Below, piece by piece: positions 1 through 8,693 of a DNA stretch of 64,000 nt. Source of the DNA: Paenibacillus sp. JJ-100 (GTDB lineage: Bacteria > Bacillota > Bacilli > Paenibacillales > Paenibacillaceae). The notes under the pieces were generated by a model. The model had not been told where the DNA came from and made no database searches. It saw only the letters and a list, made by a program, of their open reading frames with translations. The stretch is taken from assembly GCF_948329825.1 (NCBI RefSeq), contig NZ_CAOJCM010000001.1, forward strand, positions 434,001 through 498,000, given 5' to 3'. A program made the position numbers and the translations under genes. The stretch's first letter is position 1. Each line of letters starts with the position of its first letter.

Positions 1-1
1 T

Positions 2-121
2 GGCCAGCCCACTGTAAGCGCTCGGGGTTGGTCGTGGATGAGTAATGATGTGGTCAATGTACTGAGCTCTGTAATAGGCGCATGTATTGCCATCGGGATA
101 GGTAGCATTTTGGCGTTATAG
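2..121 (+). CDS. C-terminal end of a membrane protein (partial)
   Basis: Frame 2 is open from the window edge and ends with TAG at 119-121. The last 39 residues end in a hydrophobic stretch (NVLSSVIGACIAIGIGSILAL) that looks like a final transmembrane helix. The family cannot be named from so little. The TetR gene starts 13 bases after the stop, on the same strand, so the two probably form one operon; a TetR-controlled exporter would fit, but this is inference. Confidence 0.5.
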   Translation, partial: GQPTVSARGWSWMSNDVVNVLSSVIGACIAIGIGSILAL

Positions 122-134
122 GGAGGGATGCAGG

Positions 135-713
135 ATGAATACGGTACAGGGAGACAAATCGGAAGCTATTTTGGATGCCGCCTACGGTATTTTTGGGTCA
201 AAAGGTTTCTATGAAACGAAAATGTCCGACATCGCCGATGAGGCTGGCATTGCCAAAGGTACGATTTATTTATATTTTAAAAGCAAGGAGCAATTGTTTG
301 TCGCAGTATCCAAACGAGATTGTAATAGCTTTATCAGTCGTCTGGATTATGCATTGCAATCACAGGAGAATACTGGCGACAAGTTAGGTGCTATCGCAAA
401 GACACATTTGACGTATTATTATGAACGCCGCAATCATACCAAGTTGTTTTTTATGGCACCAAACAATGATCCGGATCTGATGAAATTTATGAAAGCATTT
501 ATGAATGAATATATGAGCATGGTATGCAGAGTTCTTGAAAGTGCCGGGGTACCTGAGCCTGTACTGCTCGCTGAGGCATACATCGGCATTCTGGACCGTC
601 TGAAGATGGATATTATGTTGAATCCGGAATTTAACGAGCAAGATCTGAACAAACGAATCGCTTTTGCGGCAGCATTGTTTTTGGATGGATGTCGTTCCTT
701 CCTGCGAGTATAA
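135..713 (+). CDS. TetR/AcrR family transcriptional regulator
   Basis: 192 residues, the usual length for the family. The N-terminal helix-turn-helix domain covers roughly residues 9-55 (AILDAAYGIFGSKGFYETKMSDIA followed by AGIAKGTIYLYFKSKEQLF), which has the TetR signature GxxxxTxxDIAxxAGxxxGTxYxYFxxKexL. The remaining helices form the ligand-binding domain, whose ligand is unknown. The ATG has a GGGAGG ribosome binding site at 121-126. It lies directly behind the membrane protein that ends at 121 and ahead of an ABC-F gene, so it most likely controls that upstream membrane protein. The target is inferred from position only. Confidence 0.9.
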   Translation: MNTVQGDKSEAILDAAYGIFGSKGFYETKMSDIADEAGIAKGTIYLYFKSKEQLFVAVSKRDCNSFISRLDYALQSQENTGDKLGAIAKTHLTYYYERRNHTKLFFMAPNNDPDLMKFMKAFMNEYMSMVCRVLESAGVPEPVLLAEAYIGILDRLKMDIMLNPEFNEQDLNKRIAFAAALFLDGCRSFLRV

Positions 714-796
714 GCAGGTACGAAAGGTCGCGAAGTAGAGGGCGCCCTAATGGGGATAGAGCATTTCAAATTATAGAGAAGTGTAGGTACAGTGCA

Positions 797-2728
797 ATGA
801 ATATAATGACGGTAGAACAAATTTCAAAAAGTTATGGCGAGAAAATACTGTTTAAGGATGCTTCATTCGGTATGGCGGATCAGGATAAAATCGGCGTTGT
901 TGGTGTAAACGGTACCGGTAAATCCACGTTTTTGCGCGTTATTGCAGGTTTGGAGCCGGCGGATGAGGGACAGATTTCAATTGGTAACGACGTGCGTGTG
1001 CAGTTTCTGGCGCAAAATCCGGAGTTTAATCCGAATAATACGGTGTTGCAGCAGGTGTTTGAGGGCGATAGTGCTGAGATGAAAACCGTGCGAGAATACA
1101 CAGAAACGATGGAATTACTGGAGTTAAATCCTTCTGATCCAGCCCTGAATGACCGTTTGATGCGTGTGAACCAACAGATGGAACAACTTCAACTGTGGCA
1201 GATGGAGAGCGAAGCAAAGAGTATTCTGTCCAAGCTAGGTATACAGCAATTTGATGCACTTATGGGCACTTTGTCGGGTGGACAGCGAAAAAGGGTTGCA
1301 CTTGCTTCCGCATTAATTCATCCTTGTGAATTGCTCATTCTCGATGAGCCGACCAACCATATTGATAATGATTCCGTTGTTTGGCTGGAGCAGTACTTAC
1401 AGAAACGCCGCGGCGCACTGCTGATGATTACGCATGATCGTTATTTCCTGGATCGAGTGGCCAATGTCATGCTTGAGCTCGATCATGGGCGTTTATTCCG
1501 TTATGAGGCGAACTATACGCGTTTTCTGGAGTTAAAGGCTGAACGGGAGGAACGGGAATCCGCTTCGGAACAAAAGCGTAAAAATCTGTTGCGGACCGAA
1601 CTCGCATGGATTCGTCGTGGAGCAAAAGCGCGGACGACCAAACAAAAAGCGAGAATTGATCGCTTTGAACAACTCAAAGAGCAACAGGGTGTTCAACGTT
1701 CTGGTTCTCTGGAAGTGTCTGTGGGCTCTACACGTTTAGGGAAAAAGATATTGGAGATTGAACATCTCTCCAAATCCGTCGGTGATCGCAAGCTGATTAA
1801 CGATCTCAGCTACATTGCAGTACCGGGAGATCGTGTAGGTATTGTAGGTCCTAACGGTAGTGGTAAATCAACCTTGCTTCAGATGATCTCAGGCCGATTA
1901 CAGCCGGATGCTGGAGAGGTCGTGCTAGGGCCAACCGTCAATCTGGGTTATTTTACCCAAGAGCATCAGGAAATGGACGAAACACTACGAGTCATCGAAT
2001 ACATCAAGGAAGTGGCCGAAAATGTGAAGACAGCTGACGGTTCACTGATTACCGCTTCCCAAATGCTCGAACGCTTTTTGTTTAGTCCAACAGCTCAATG
2101 GACACCGATTGCTCGGCTGTCTGGTGGAGAGAAGCGGCGGCTGTATCTGCTTCGGATTTTAATGGCAGCTCCGAACGTGCTGTTGTTGGATGAGCCGACC
2201 AATGACTTGGATATTCAGACCCTTGCCGTACTTGAAGACTATCTGGATGAATTTCCAGGCGTTGTGTTCGTCGTGTCCCATGACCGCTACTTCCTTGATC
2301 GTACAGTGGATAAAGTACTGGCATTTGAGGGGAACGGAGCGGTGCGTGTACATGTTGGTGACTATAGTGAATACGCGGAATGGATGCTCCAGAACGGTCC
2401 TGGTAATCAGGAAAACATGACAGGATCAACCAAGAAACAGGCAACGGATAAAAGTCCTGAAGCTCCCGTTGCAACTCAAGCCAAACCTAAGTTAAAGTTC
2501 AGTTTCAAAGAACAGCGTGAATACGACCAGATTGATGAAAACATTGAGAAGGCCGAAGCGAACCTAGCCCGGATCAACAAAGAGATGGAAGAAGCCTTCA
2601 GTGATTCAGCCCGTCTGCAGGAGTTAATGGCTGAGCAGGCAGAGGCGGAGCGTCATTTGGATGAATTGATGGAGCGTTGGACTGTACTGAACGAGCTGGC
2701 GGAGCAGATTGAGCAAAACAAATCTTAA
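797..2728 (+). CDS. yfmR: ABC-F family ATPase, Uup/YfmR type
   Basis: A 643-residue soluble tandem ATPase without membrane segments, so it is an ABC-F translation factor rather than a transporter. The first cassette has Walker A GVNGTGKST (about residue 37), signature LSGGQ (about 159) and Walker B LLILDEPTNHID (about 179). The second has GPNGSGKST (about 350), LSGGE (about 440) and VLLLDEPTNDLD (about 462). A basic linker between them is the interdomain region that enters the ribosomal E site in this family. The last 75 residues form a charged coiled coil, as in Uup and Bacillus YfmR, which favours that subgroup over antibiotic-resistance ABC-F proteins. The frame is open from 689, but homology begins at the ATG at 797 (MNIMTVEQ); 806 is an alternative start. 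YfmR-like proteins rescue stalled ribosomes; I infer the same role. Confidence 0.85.
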   Translation: MNIMTVEQISKSYGEKILFKDASFGMADQDKIGVVGVNGTGKSTFLRVIAGLEPADEGQISIGNDVRVQFLAQNPEFNPNNTVLQQVFEGDSAEMKTVREYTETMELLELNPSDPALNDRLMRVNQQMEQLQLWQMESEAKSILSKLGIQQFDALMGTLSGGQRKRVALASALIHPCELLILDEPTNHIDNDSVVWLEQYLQKRRGALLMITHDRYFLDRVANVMLELDHGRLFRYEANYTRFLELKAEREERESASEQKRKNLLRTELAWIRRGAKARTTKQKARIDRFEQLKEQQGVQRSGSLEVSVGSTRLGKKILEIEHLSKSVGDRKLINDLSYIAVPGDRVGIVGPNGSGKSTLLQMISGRLQPDAGEVVLGPTVNLGYFTQEHQEMDETLRVIEYIKEVAENVKTADGSLITASQMLERFLFSPTAQWTPIARLSGGEKRRLYLLRILMAAPNVLLLDEPTNDLDIQTLAVLEDYLDEFPGVVFVVSHDRYFLDRTVDKVLAFEGNGAVRVHVGDYSEYAEWMLQNGPGNQENMTGSTKKQATDKSPEAPVATQAKPKLKFSFKEQREYDQIDENIEKAEANLARINKEMEEAFSDSARLQELMAEQAEAERHLDELMERWTVLNELAEQIEQNKS

Positions 2729-2786
2729 CCTGTCTGTGTGATATATCTGAACGATAAACTCGCCTTTCTTCATAGGGTAGCTGAAT

Positions 2787-2810
2787 GCCCCTCTGGAGAA
2801 GGGCTTTTTT
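2787..2810 (+). terminator. Rho-independent terminator after the ABC-F gene
   Basis: A short GC stem (GCCC at 2787-2790 pairing with GGGC at 2801-2804) is followed directly by six T. It lies about 60 bases after the ABC-F stop. The stem is only 4-5 bp, so it is a weak terminator at best. Confidence 0.5.
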
Positions 2811-2942
2811 GGTTTGAATCCGGAAGTTGGAGTTGGATATCAATGATCAGAATTGTGGATATCGATGATTCATATGAAACGTTATGGCTGTCCCATACGT
2901 TGTATTTAGTAAACAATTCCATAAGAGGGAGAGGACAGCGCA

Positions 2943-3881
2943 TTGATGAATCGAGATATTAGTGAACAACTTGCCGTACTCAAAGAGAAGGGAAGAATAT
3001 ATGAGAAATGGACCAAACGCCTTCATAAGCTTCAAGAGGAGGAGAAGCAATGGGAAGCGAAAGTGGAGCATTGTACCACAGTCCTTCAGAAGGAACAGAG
3101 GGATGTGGATCGTCTGTCCAGTATGAGCTTGGCCTCATTTTTCTATGATCTGATTGGCAGGAAGACGGAACGTTTGGAGAAAGAAGAATTGGAGTTGCTA
3201 GAGAGTAAGGCAGCATATGATACGGCGTATCAGATGTTACAGGATGTACGAGAGCAACGCATACAAGTCGAGCAGGAACTTCAACGACAATCACAATATC
3301 AGTTCTGGGAAAGTGACTATCAGGTATTGTGGGGGAAGAAAGAGCATCGCTTGCTTAAGCAAGATGAAGAACTGCAACAACTAGCTGAACAACAGGAACA
3401 GTTGGCGAGTACGTTACAGGAGCTGCATGAAGCTTTGAGAGAAGGTGAGTATCTGGTGTATGCGCTTGAGCGTGCGGAGAGCGCATTGGAATCGGCAGGA
3501 AATTGGGGTATCTATGATATGATGGGGGGAGGTGCAATATCTACGCATATCAAACGCCGCCGTATGGATGAAGCACAAGTCGCTATTCTGGATGCAGGCA
3601 AGCGTCTGCGACGTTTTCAGAAGGAGTTAGAAGATGTTGAGATGGCTGTTAACGCTGATTTAAACTTGGGTGGATTGCTTTCGTTTGCAGATTATTTCTT
3701 TGATAGCTTCTTTGTAGATTGGATGGTTCAAGACAAAATTCGCAGCGCTGAAAAAGAGGTTAAACATGGACTAAGCACGGTGCGCCAGACCATTCAGGTT
3801 TTACAGAGGGAAATGAAGGATCATGAATCCCGGCTAGAGATTCAGGAACGACTATATCGCGAGTATGTTGAACAGGCCTGA
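2943..3881 (+). CDS. Coiled-coil protein of unknown function
   Basis: 312 residues, very rich in Glu, Gln, Lys and Arg, with heptad-like stretches from about residue 5-60, 75-165 and 195-310. No signal peptide or membrane helix is visible. Between the coils lie two glycine-containing patches: LESAGNWGIYDMMGGG (about residues 180-195) and the hydrophobic LGGLLSFADYFFDSFFVDWM (about 238-257), which may be a docking loop. The start is TTG at 2943 or ATG at 2946; both follow GAGGGAGAGG at 2925-2934, and spacing slightly favours TTG. It has its own flanking terminators and is probably monocistronic. I do not recognise the family; its layout suggests a structural or scaffold role, which is a guess. 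Confidence 0.8.
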   Translation: MMNRDISEQLAVLKEKGRIYEKWTKRLHKLQEEEKQWEAKVEHCTTVLQKEQRDVDRLSSMSLASFFYDLIGRKTERLEKEELELLESKAAYDTAYQMLQDVREQRIQVEQELQRQSQYQFWESDYQVLWGKKEHRLLKQDEELQQLAEQQEQLASTLQELHEALREGEYLVYALERAESALESAGNWGIYDMMGGGAISTHIKRRRMDEAQVAILDAGKRLRRFQKELEDVEMAVNADLNLGGLLSFADYFFDSFFVDWMVQDKIRSAEKEVKHGLSTVRQTIQVLQREMKDHESRLEIQERLYREYVEQA

Positions 3882-3919
3882 TGAATAATCGTATCTGGTT
3901 TGACTACCATTCCTATAAT

Positions 3920-3972
3920 AAAGGACACAACCCTTCACACATGCTGGTTCATGTGCGGAGGGAGTGTCCTTT
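3920..3972. terminator. Bidirectional terminator
   Basis: AAAGGACAC (3920-3928) pairs with GTGTCCTTT (3964-3972), with an inner stem CACATG/CATGTG. It lies between the convergent coiled-coil gene and the M42 peptidase gene and can serve both. Confidence 0.75.
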
Positions 3973-4039
3973 ATCATTTTAGATGGAAATATACTAACTA
4001 AACGAACTGAACTACGTGCGACCTGACATACAGACGCAG

Positions 4040-5080
4040 CTACTTGGTGGTAATGTATGCGGCAAGTAGCCTAGCGGTATTCATCACGGCATTTTTGTGC
4101 GTGCGTTCCATAGAGTGTGAAGCGTGAACTCCAGGGCCGATCAGAGCAGCTCGAATATTGTTGCCGCCGCGCAGGGCAGCGCTGCCATCTGAGCCATATT
4201 GGGGATAGATGTCTACCACATAATCCATGCCATCCTGTTTAGCTAGCTCGATTAGACGGCTTGTCATATCGTAGTCATAAGGGCCCGAAGAGTCTTTTGC
4301 ACATATAGATACATCCGTCTCTTTGCAACTTAGATCATCACCCATAGCACCCATGTCCACAGCGATCATTTCACTGATGTCTGCTGGGATATATGACGCG
4401 CCGTGTCCGACTTCTTCGTAATTTGAGATCAGTAAGGAAACGTTATGTACTGGCTTCCAGCCTTCACGATGTGCAGATTCAAGGATACCAAACAGTGCAG
4501 CCACGCTGGCTTTGTCATCCAGATGACGTGATTTGATATAACCACTTGGTGTAATGACAGCCCGAGCATCAAAAGAAATAAAGTCACCAACTTGGATACC
4601 TAGATTTAAGACATCCTCTTTGGAGGATACGACTTCATCAATACGGACTTCCATATGATGTTCCGAGCGCTCAAACGTCCGTGCATCAGGATATACGTGT
4701 ACGGACGGATGCAACGAAAGAATCGTTCCTGTATATACCTTGCCGTCTCTTGTGTGAATGGAGCAATATTCGTTCTCGATGCTGTGCATGGTAAAGCCAC
4801 CCACAGAGGTCAGTTTTAACGTACCATAAGAAGTGATCGACCGAACCATAGCGCCAAGCGTATCCACATGGGCACTAAGTGCGATCGTCTTGGAAGAGTC
4901 TTCGCCGGGTAACGTAAGCATCGCACCGCCTTTATTGTTCAGCTCACAGGAGATGTTCAGAGATTCCGCTTCCTTGCGAATCATCTCCATAATGTGGTGG
5001 GTGTAGCCGCTCGGACTTGGTGTATCCAGTAGTTTTTTTAGAAAAGACAGAACGTAAGATTCATTAATACTAATGCTCAT
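4040..5080 (-). CDS. M42 family metallopeptidase (glutamyl/tetrahedral aminopeptidase type)
   Basis: A cytosolic dinuclear-metal aminopeptidase of about 346 residues. Visible family motifs are SAHVDTLGA (metal-binding His and the neighbouring Asp), RHLDDKAS (bridging Asp), NYEEVGHG (catalytic Glu and metal-binding Glu), AVDMGA (metal-binding Asp) and HASHSMERTH near the C-terminus (last metal-binding His). Length agrees with YsdC/YtoP/FrvX homologues, which form large self-compartmentalising oligomers that trim peptides. Two ATG codons compete: 5086 is only 3 bases from the AAGGAGG site, while 5080 has normal spacing, so I chose 5080. It is followed by a hairpin and stands alone. The exact substrate preference cannot be read from the sequence. 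Confidence 0.92.
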   Translation of the reverse strand: MSISINESYVLSFLKKLLDTPSPSGYTHHIMEMIRKEAESLNISCELNNKGGAMLTLPGEDSSKTIALSAHVDTLGAMVRSITSYGTLKLTSVGGFTMHSIENEYCSIHTRDGKVYTGTILSLHPSVHVYPDARTFERSEHHMEVRIDEVVSSKEDVLNLGIQVGDFISFDARAVITPSGYIKSRHLDDKASVAALFGILESAHREGWKPVHNVSLLISNYEEVGHGASYIPADISEMIAVDMGAMGDDLSCKETDVSICAKDSSGPYDYDMTSRLIELAKQDGMDYVVDIYPQYGSDGSAALRGGNNIRAALIGPGVHASHSMERTHKNAVMNTARLLAAYITTK

Positions 5081-5128
5081 CTTCATTTTCCTCCTTCAAT
5101 TGTACGGGGATTATTGCTTAAAATGAAC

Positions 5129-5181
5129 ACAGCCTGACTGGGAGAGAATGTATGTCCATTCCTGGCTCGCCAGCAGGCTGT
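5129..5181. terminator. Hairpin between the LapA-domain gene and the M42 gene
   Basis: ACAGCCTG (5129-5136) pairs with CAGGCTGT (5174-5181), and CTGG/CCAG extends the stem past a one-base bulge. It follows the LapA-domain gene on the minus strand. The T-run behind it is poor (TTCATTTT), so termination may be partial. Confidence 0.5.
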
Positions 5182-5190
5182 TTCTGATCA

Positions 5191-5583
5191 TTACAATGTT
5201 CCAGTTGGGTTGCTTTTGTGATGATTCTGGATCGAATCCTGATTCAGATGCTCATCTTTTTCTTTTTCAGGTTCATTAGAGCCGATGGAATCCATGTTAT
5301 CGAATGAACCGGATGCATTAGCACTTACTGCGGAAGCTTCCAGTTCCGCTACACGCAGGTGCAGGCGTTTGTTTTCTCGCTGTAGTTGATATTGACGGTA
5401 AATACCGTATGAACCGACAATAATTCCACCAATTAGTGTACAGCCCAAAATGAGCAAAATCAATGGGATTTGAACGCTATTAAACAGCAGATTGACTTGA
5501 ACGGAATCTACATTGATGACTGCAAAAATACCTGTGAGCAGTGCAAAAACAAGACCCGCAATGAGCGTCCATTGCATTTTCAT
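5191..5583 (-). CDS. LapA domain-containing small membrane protein (DUF1049)
   Basis: 130 residues. Two transmembrane helices at about residues 5-23 and 38-60 are separated by the family motif AVINVDSVQVNLLF; a coiled-coil segment (QLQRENKRLHLRVAELEA) follows, then an acidic, Ser/Asn-rich tail. This matches the LapA/YciS family, first linked to lipopolysaccharide assembly in E. coli; in a Gram-positive the role is unknown and probably concerns envelope maintenance. The ATG at 5583 has a strong AAGGAGG site 7 bases upstream. Confidence 0.85.
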   Translation of the reverse strand: MKMQWTLIAGLVFALLTGIFAVINVDSVQVNLLFNSVQIPLILLILGCTLIGGIIVGSYGIYRQYQLQRENKRLHLRVAELEASAVSANASGSFDNMDSIGSNEPEKEKDEHLNQDSIQNHHKSNPTGTL

Positions 5584-5667
5584 GATGTTGCCTCCTTGTT
5601 GTTAACCAATTAAGAATTACAATGCATTACCCTTTTTCAAGTGGACATTATCTTGCTTGATTATAAA

Positions 5668-5693
5668 ATCCCTTGCCCGTTAGGGCAAGGGAT
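5668..5693 (-). terminator. Terminator of pepF
   Basis: A perfect 11-bp stem, ATCCCTTGCCC with GGGCAAGGGAT around a GTTA loop, lies just beyond the pepF stop. On the minus strand it is followed by TTTTAT. Confidence 0.85.
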
Positions 5694-5716
5694 ACAGATT
5701 ACAGGGAATCATCACC

Positions 5717-7507
5717 TTATTTAGTTAACTGCTCCATTTGTTCGATGAGATCCTTGAATACACTCATTGCTTCACGAATCGGTTGCGGCGTCGACATATC
5801 CACACCCGCTTTTTTCAGAATATTGATGGAGTAATCACTGCCACCACTCTTCAGGAATCCGAGATAACGGTCTACCGCAGGCTGACCCTCTTCCAGAATC
5901 TGCTTAGAGAAACTGGTAGCTGCTGAAAAACCTGTAGCATATTTATAAACATAGAAACTGTTATAGAAGTGGGGGATACGTGCCCATTCCATTTCGATAT
6001 CTTTGTCAACGACCATATTTTTGCCATGGTATTGTACATTCAGATCATAATAAATTTCAGACAGAAGCTGTGGAGTAAGTGCCTCACCTTGTTCTGCACG
6101 CTCATGAATTATTTTCTCGAATTCGGCGAACATGGTCTGACGGAATACCGTGGTCCGGAATTGATCTGCATAATACGTGAGTAAATACAGTTTCTCCTTC
6201 GGATCGGTAGATTTGTTAAGCATATAATCCATTAGCAGTGCCTCGTTGGTCGTTGAAGCAACCTCAGCTAAGAAGATCGTATACTGAGCATCTCGATACG
6301 GAAGTGTTGTATCTGAATAATGTGAATGCAGAGCATGGCCCATCTCATGCGCCAATGTGAACATGCTGTTCAGATTGTCCTTATGATTCAGAAGTACATA
6401 GGGGTGAGTGCCATAAGCCCCCCAAGCATAGGCGCCTGAGCGTTTATTTTCGTTTTCGTATACGTCGATCCAGCGATTGTCATATCCGGTTTGAAGCGCG
6501 TCAGCATATTCCTTGCCGAGCGGAGCAAGACCTTCCTTGACGGTCTTTTTAGCTTCCTCATACGTAATATCCATTTTGTACTCATCTACAAGGGGAGCGA
6601 ATAGATCATACATGTGCAGTTCATCGACACCTAGTAGCTTTTTGCGGAGATCCATGTAACGGTGAAGTAAAGGCAGGCTTTCGTGGATCGTATCTACCAG
6701 ATTCGTATATACATCCGTTGGGATATTGTCACCGTACAGGGACATCTCCATTACCGAAGGATATTTTCTAACATTGGCATAAAACATATTTTTAGTTACG
6801 TTGGCGTTTAACGCTGCAGCTATAGTGTTCTTCTGCTTCGCATAGGTTTCATATACGGCTTTGAAAGCGCGCTCCCGAACTTCGCGGTTTGGATTCTCCA
6901 GAAACTGAATATAGCTGCCGTGTGTCAATTCAACTTCATTACCATTCTCGTCTTGAATGCGTGGGAACTTGAGATCCGCATTGTTGAGCATGCTGAAGAT
7001 GGTCTGAGGCGCTTGAGATAGATTCCCTACCTGTGCAAGCAGTGCTTCCTCTGCCTGAGTTAACACGTGAGCCTTTTCGCGTTTCATCTCTTCCAATGTG
7101 AATGTGTAAGCAGCGAGTTGTTCATGTTTAATGAGAGCATCAAGCTCTGAATCTGGCAAAGAAAGAATCTCAGGGGTAACAAAAGAGAGCGCTTCGCCTA
7201 CTCGTACACTCAGCTTCTGAGCTTTTTGGGAGAGGCTTTGATATGTAGGGTTAGCTGTGTCTTCATCTTGATGCATGCGGGCATACACAAAAAGTCGTTC
7301 AAGCTTAAGACTGATTTCGTCTTCGTATTCGAAACAAGCTTTGAGGACTTCAGGCTGATCTAATTTACCTTGGAATTCGGAGGCTTTTTTCATCATAGAA
7401 GATACTTCTTCATACTCCTGATCCCAAGCTTTTTGATTGGCAAATAAATCTTCCAGTTTCCAAGTGTGTTCGGTTGGCACTTCGGAACGTTTTAATAGTT
7501 TACTCAT
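5717..7507 (-). CDS. pepF: Oligoendopeptidase F
   Basis: The core protein is 596 residues, the normal length for M3-family oligoendopeptidase F, which cleaves short peptides (about 7-17 residues) in the cytosol. The zinc site HEMGH is at about residue 386 within TLAHEMGHALHSHY, and the downstream Glu lies in FLAEVASTTNE. The ATG at 7507 opens the standard N-terminus MSKLLKRSEVP and is preceded by AAAGGAGG at a spacing of 6 bases. The same frame continues upstream to a TTG at 7636 that has its own ribosome binding site and would add a signal-peptide-like segment (see the separate entry). The gene is monocistronic and ends with a strong terminator. Confidence 0.93.
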   Translation of the reverse strand: MSKLLKRSEVPTEHTWKLEDLFANQKAWDQEYEEVSSMMKKASEFQGKLDQPEVLKACFEYEDEISLKLERLFVYARMHQDEDTANPTYQSLSQKAQKLSVRVGEALSFVTPEILSLPDSELDALIKHEQLAAYTFTLEEMKREKAHVLTQAEEALLAQVGNLSQAPQTIFSMLNNADLKFPRIQDENGNEVELTHGSYIQFLENPNREVRERAFKAVYETYAKQKNTIAAALNANVTKNMFYANVRKYPSVMEMSLYGDNIPTDVYTNLVDTIHESLPLLHRYMDLRKKLLGVDELHMYDLFAPLVDEYKMDITYEEAKKTVKEGLAPLGKEYADALQTGYDNRWIDVYENENKRSGAYAWGAYGTHPYVLLNHKDNLNSMFTLAHEMGHALHSHYSDTTLPYRDAQYTIFLAEVASTTNEALLMDYMLNKSTDPKEKLYLLTYYADQFRTTVFRQTMFAEFEKIIHERAEQGEALTPQLLSEIYYDLNVQYHGKNMVVDKDIEMEWARIPHFYNSFYVYKYATGFSAATSFSKQILEEGQPAVDRYLGFLKSGGSDYSINILKKAGVDMSTPQPIREAMSVFKDLIEQMEQLTK

Positions 7508-7636
7508 GGGAATCCTCCTTTGATTATATGCTGAATATATGGGCGTAGCCGCCTTCGTCTCCTGTGCTTGTGCGGCAGGAGATGAAGGGATCAGGCTACA
7601 AGCCAGAAGAACATATAACGGTTTCCGATATTTCAA
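7508..7636 (-). other. In-frame upstream extension of pepF encoding a signal-peptide-like leader
   Basis: A TTG at 7636 with AAGGAGGAAGGCCG just upstream opens 43 extra codons in frame with PepF and without a stop. The segment starts KYRKP, continues with a hydrophobic core LYVLLACSLI, then SSPAAQAQE, which contains an AxA-type signal peptidase I site; LLAC also resembles a very short lipobox. The PepF ribosome binding site is itself part of the last codons (CAA AGG AGG). Two translation products, one cytosolic and one exported, are possible. The alternative is a short translated leader whose codons happen to stay open. Confidence 0.5.
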
Positions 7637-7801
7637 CGGCCTTCCTCCTTACTCTACGAATAACGATGAAAAAATGAAATCCGGATAACAGTCGATTTCA
7701 TAACATAACATCCGAATAACTTCGTATAGTATGGCCTGGGCACAGCAGAAATATTTGAGAGCTTATGATTGTTCTGCAGAAAACTTGTTCAGTCTTGTGA
7801 A

Positions 7802-7987
7802 TTAAGCTCCCATGTTATAGAGGTAATACACAATCAGGAAAAACGCAAAACAAATGAGCAGGGTAGCAATTAAAGCCATTCCCCTTCTCAAGCGATCCGG
7901 GATGGAGTTACGTCCCAGAATAAGCACAATCCCGAGTGAAAAGGCAAGGATAATAAAGATAACGACATTGCCTGAATCCAGCTGCAT
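7802..7987 (-). CDS. Small two-helix membrane protein
   Basis: 61 residues, with hydrophobic helices at about residues 7-24 and 37-58 joined by a basic turn (GRNSIPDRLRRG). A good AAAGGAGT site precedes the ATG. It starts 3 bases after the stop of the neighbouring 77-residue gene, so the two are co-transcribed and probably translationally coupled. Function unknown. Confidence 0.7.
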   Translation of the reverse strand: MQLDSGNVVIFIILAFSLGIVLILGRNSIPDRLRRGMALIATLLICFAFFLIVYYLYNMGA

Positions 7988-7990
7988 GGA

Positions 7991-8224
7991 TTAGACTCCT
8001 TTGAAGGCTGCCATTAGTGCACGCCATTCATCTTCGCGATTCTGAAAATCCTCCTTCGGAAAACGACGCTCCGCCCAATGCATCAACGCGGGACGGCTAA
8101 GAAAGGTGTGGCATTCTTCGCCCCATTCTTCGGATATTTCTCGCAATACGAGATATTTCCCTTGTACCTCTACAGTCATCATATTCCACTTGTCTGTTTT
8201 GTATATTTCGTGTTTTTTTATCAT
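7991..8224 (-). CDS. Hypothetical protein, 77 residues
   Basis: Small, soluble, mixed-charge protein (MIKKHEIYKTDKW... ending LMAAFKGV). The frame extends further upstream, but the ATG at 8224 carries the only usable ribosome binding site (TGGAG, 7-base spacing). It forms a two-gene operon with the downstream small membrane protein. No family recognised. Confidence 0.6.
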   Translation of the reverse strand: MIKKHEIYKTDKWNMMTVEVQGKYLVLREISEEWGEECHTFLSRPALMHWAERRFPKEDFQNREDEWRALMAAFKGV

Positions 8225-8313
8225 AGGTAGTCTCCAAACTAACGGTTTTGGTAAAATGATACCGTACCCTTCGATGCAAAGCAAATTTTTTCATCATTTA
8301 TTAAAAAGATAAA

Positions 8314-8342
8314 TTGCAAATTGAAAGCCCATACAGTATAAT
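8314..8342 (+). promoter_or_regulatory. Sigma-A promoter of the cold-shock gene
   Basis: TTGCAA at 8314-8319, a 17-base spacer and a perfect TATAAT at 8337-8342. The predicted transcript begins near 8349 and leaves a leader of about 40 bases. Confidence 0.8.
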
Positions 8343-8387
8343 GAGGTTATTCGTCATAGATGGCGATATTTTTAGGAGGTTGTTCAT

Positions 8388-8585
8388 TTGAAAGGTACAG
8401 TTAAATGGTTTAACGCAGAAAAAGGCTATGGCTTTATCTCAGTTGAAGGCGGCGAGGACGTATTCGTACATTTCTCCGCAATTCAAGGCGATGGATTCAA
8501 AACATTGGAAGAAGGTCAAGCGGTAGAATTCGAAATCACTGATGGAAACCGTGGTCCTCAAGCAGCTAATGTAATTAAATTGTAA
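8388..8585 (+). CDS. csp: Cold-shock protein (CspA/CspB family)
   Basis: 65 residues, a single OB-fold cold-shock domain that fills the whole protein. The RNA-binding motifs RNP1 (KGYGFI, residues 13-18) and RNP2 (VFVHF, about 26-30) are intact. These proteins bind single-stranded RNA and act as RNA chaperones. The start is TTG at 8388 behind TTAGGAGG. A strong promoter upstream and a terminator downstream make it a monocistronic unit. Which paralogue (CspB, C or D) cannot be decided. Confidence 0.95.
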   Translation: MKGTVKWFNAEKGYGFISVEGGEDVFVHFSAIQGDGFKTLEEGQAVEFEITDGNRGPQAANVIKL

Positions 8586-8648
8586 GATTTTTCCGTTCTT
8601 CACGGACTTCTTATAAATGATCCATTATAGCTGAATATAACAAACACA

Positions 8649-8682
8649 AGCACAGTCCCCATTCGGAGACTGTGCTTTTTTT
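8649..8682. terminator. Bidirectional terminator between csp and the MFS gene
   Basis: AGCACAGTC (8649-8657) pairs with GACTGTGCT (8668-8676), followed by six T on the plus strand. Confidence 0.85.
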
Positions 8683-8693
8683 GGTTTTGTATA

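Noticed and set aside
7716..7728. Exact 13-bp match to one loxP arm (ATAACTTCGTATA)
   Set aside because: Only one arm is present; the spacer and the second arm do not match. Chance similarity.
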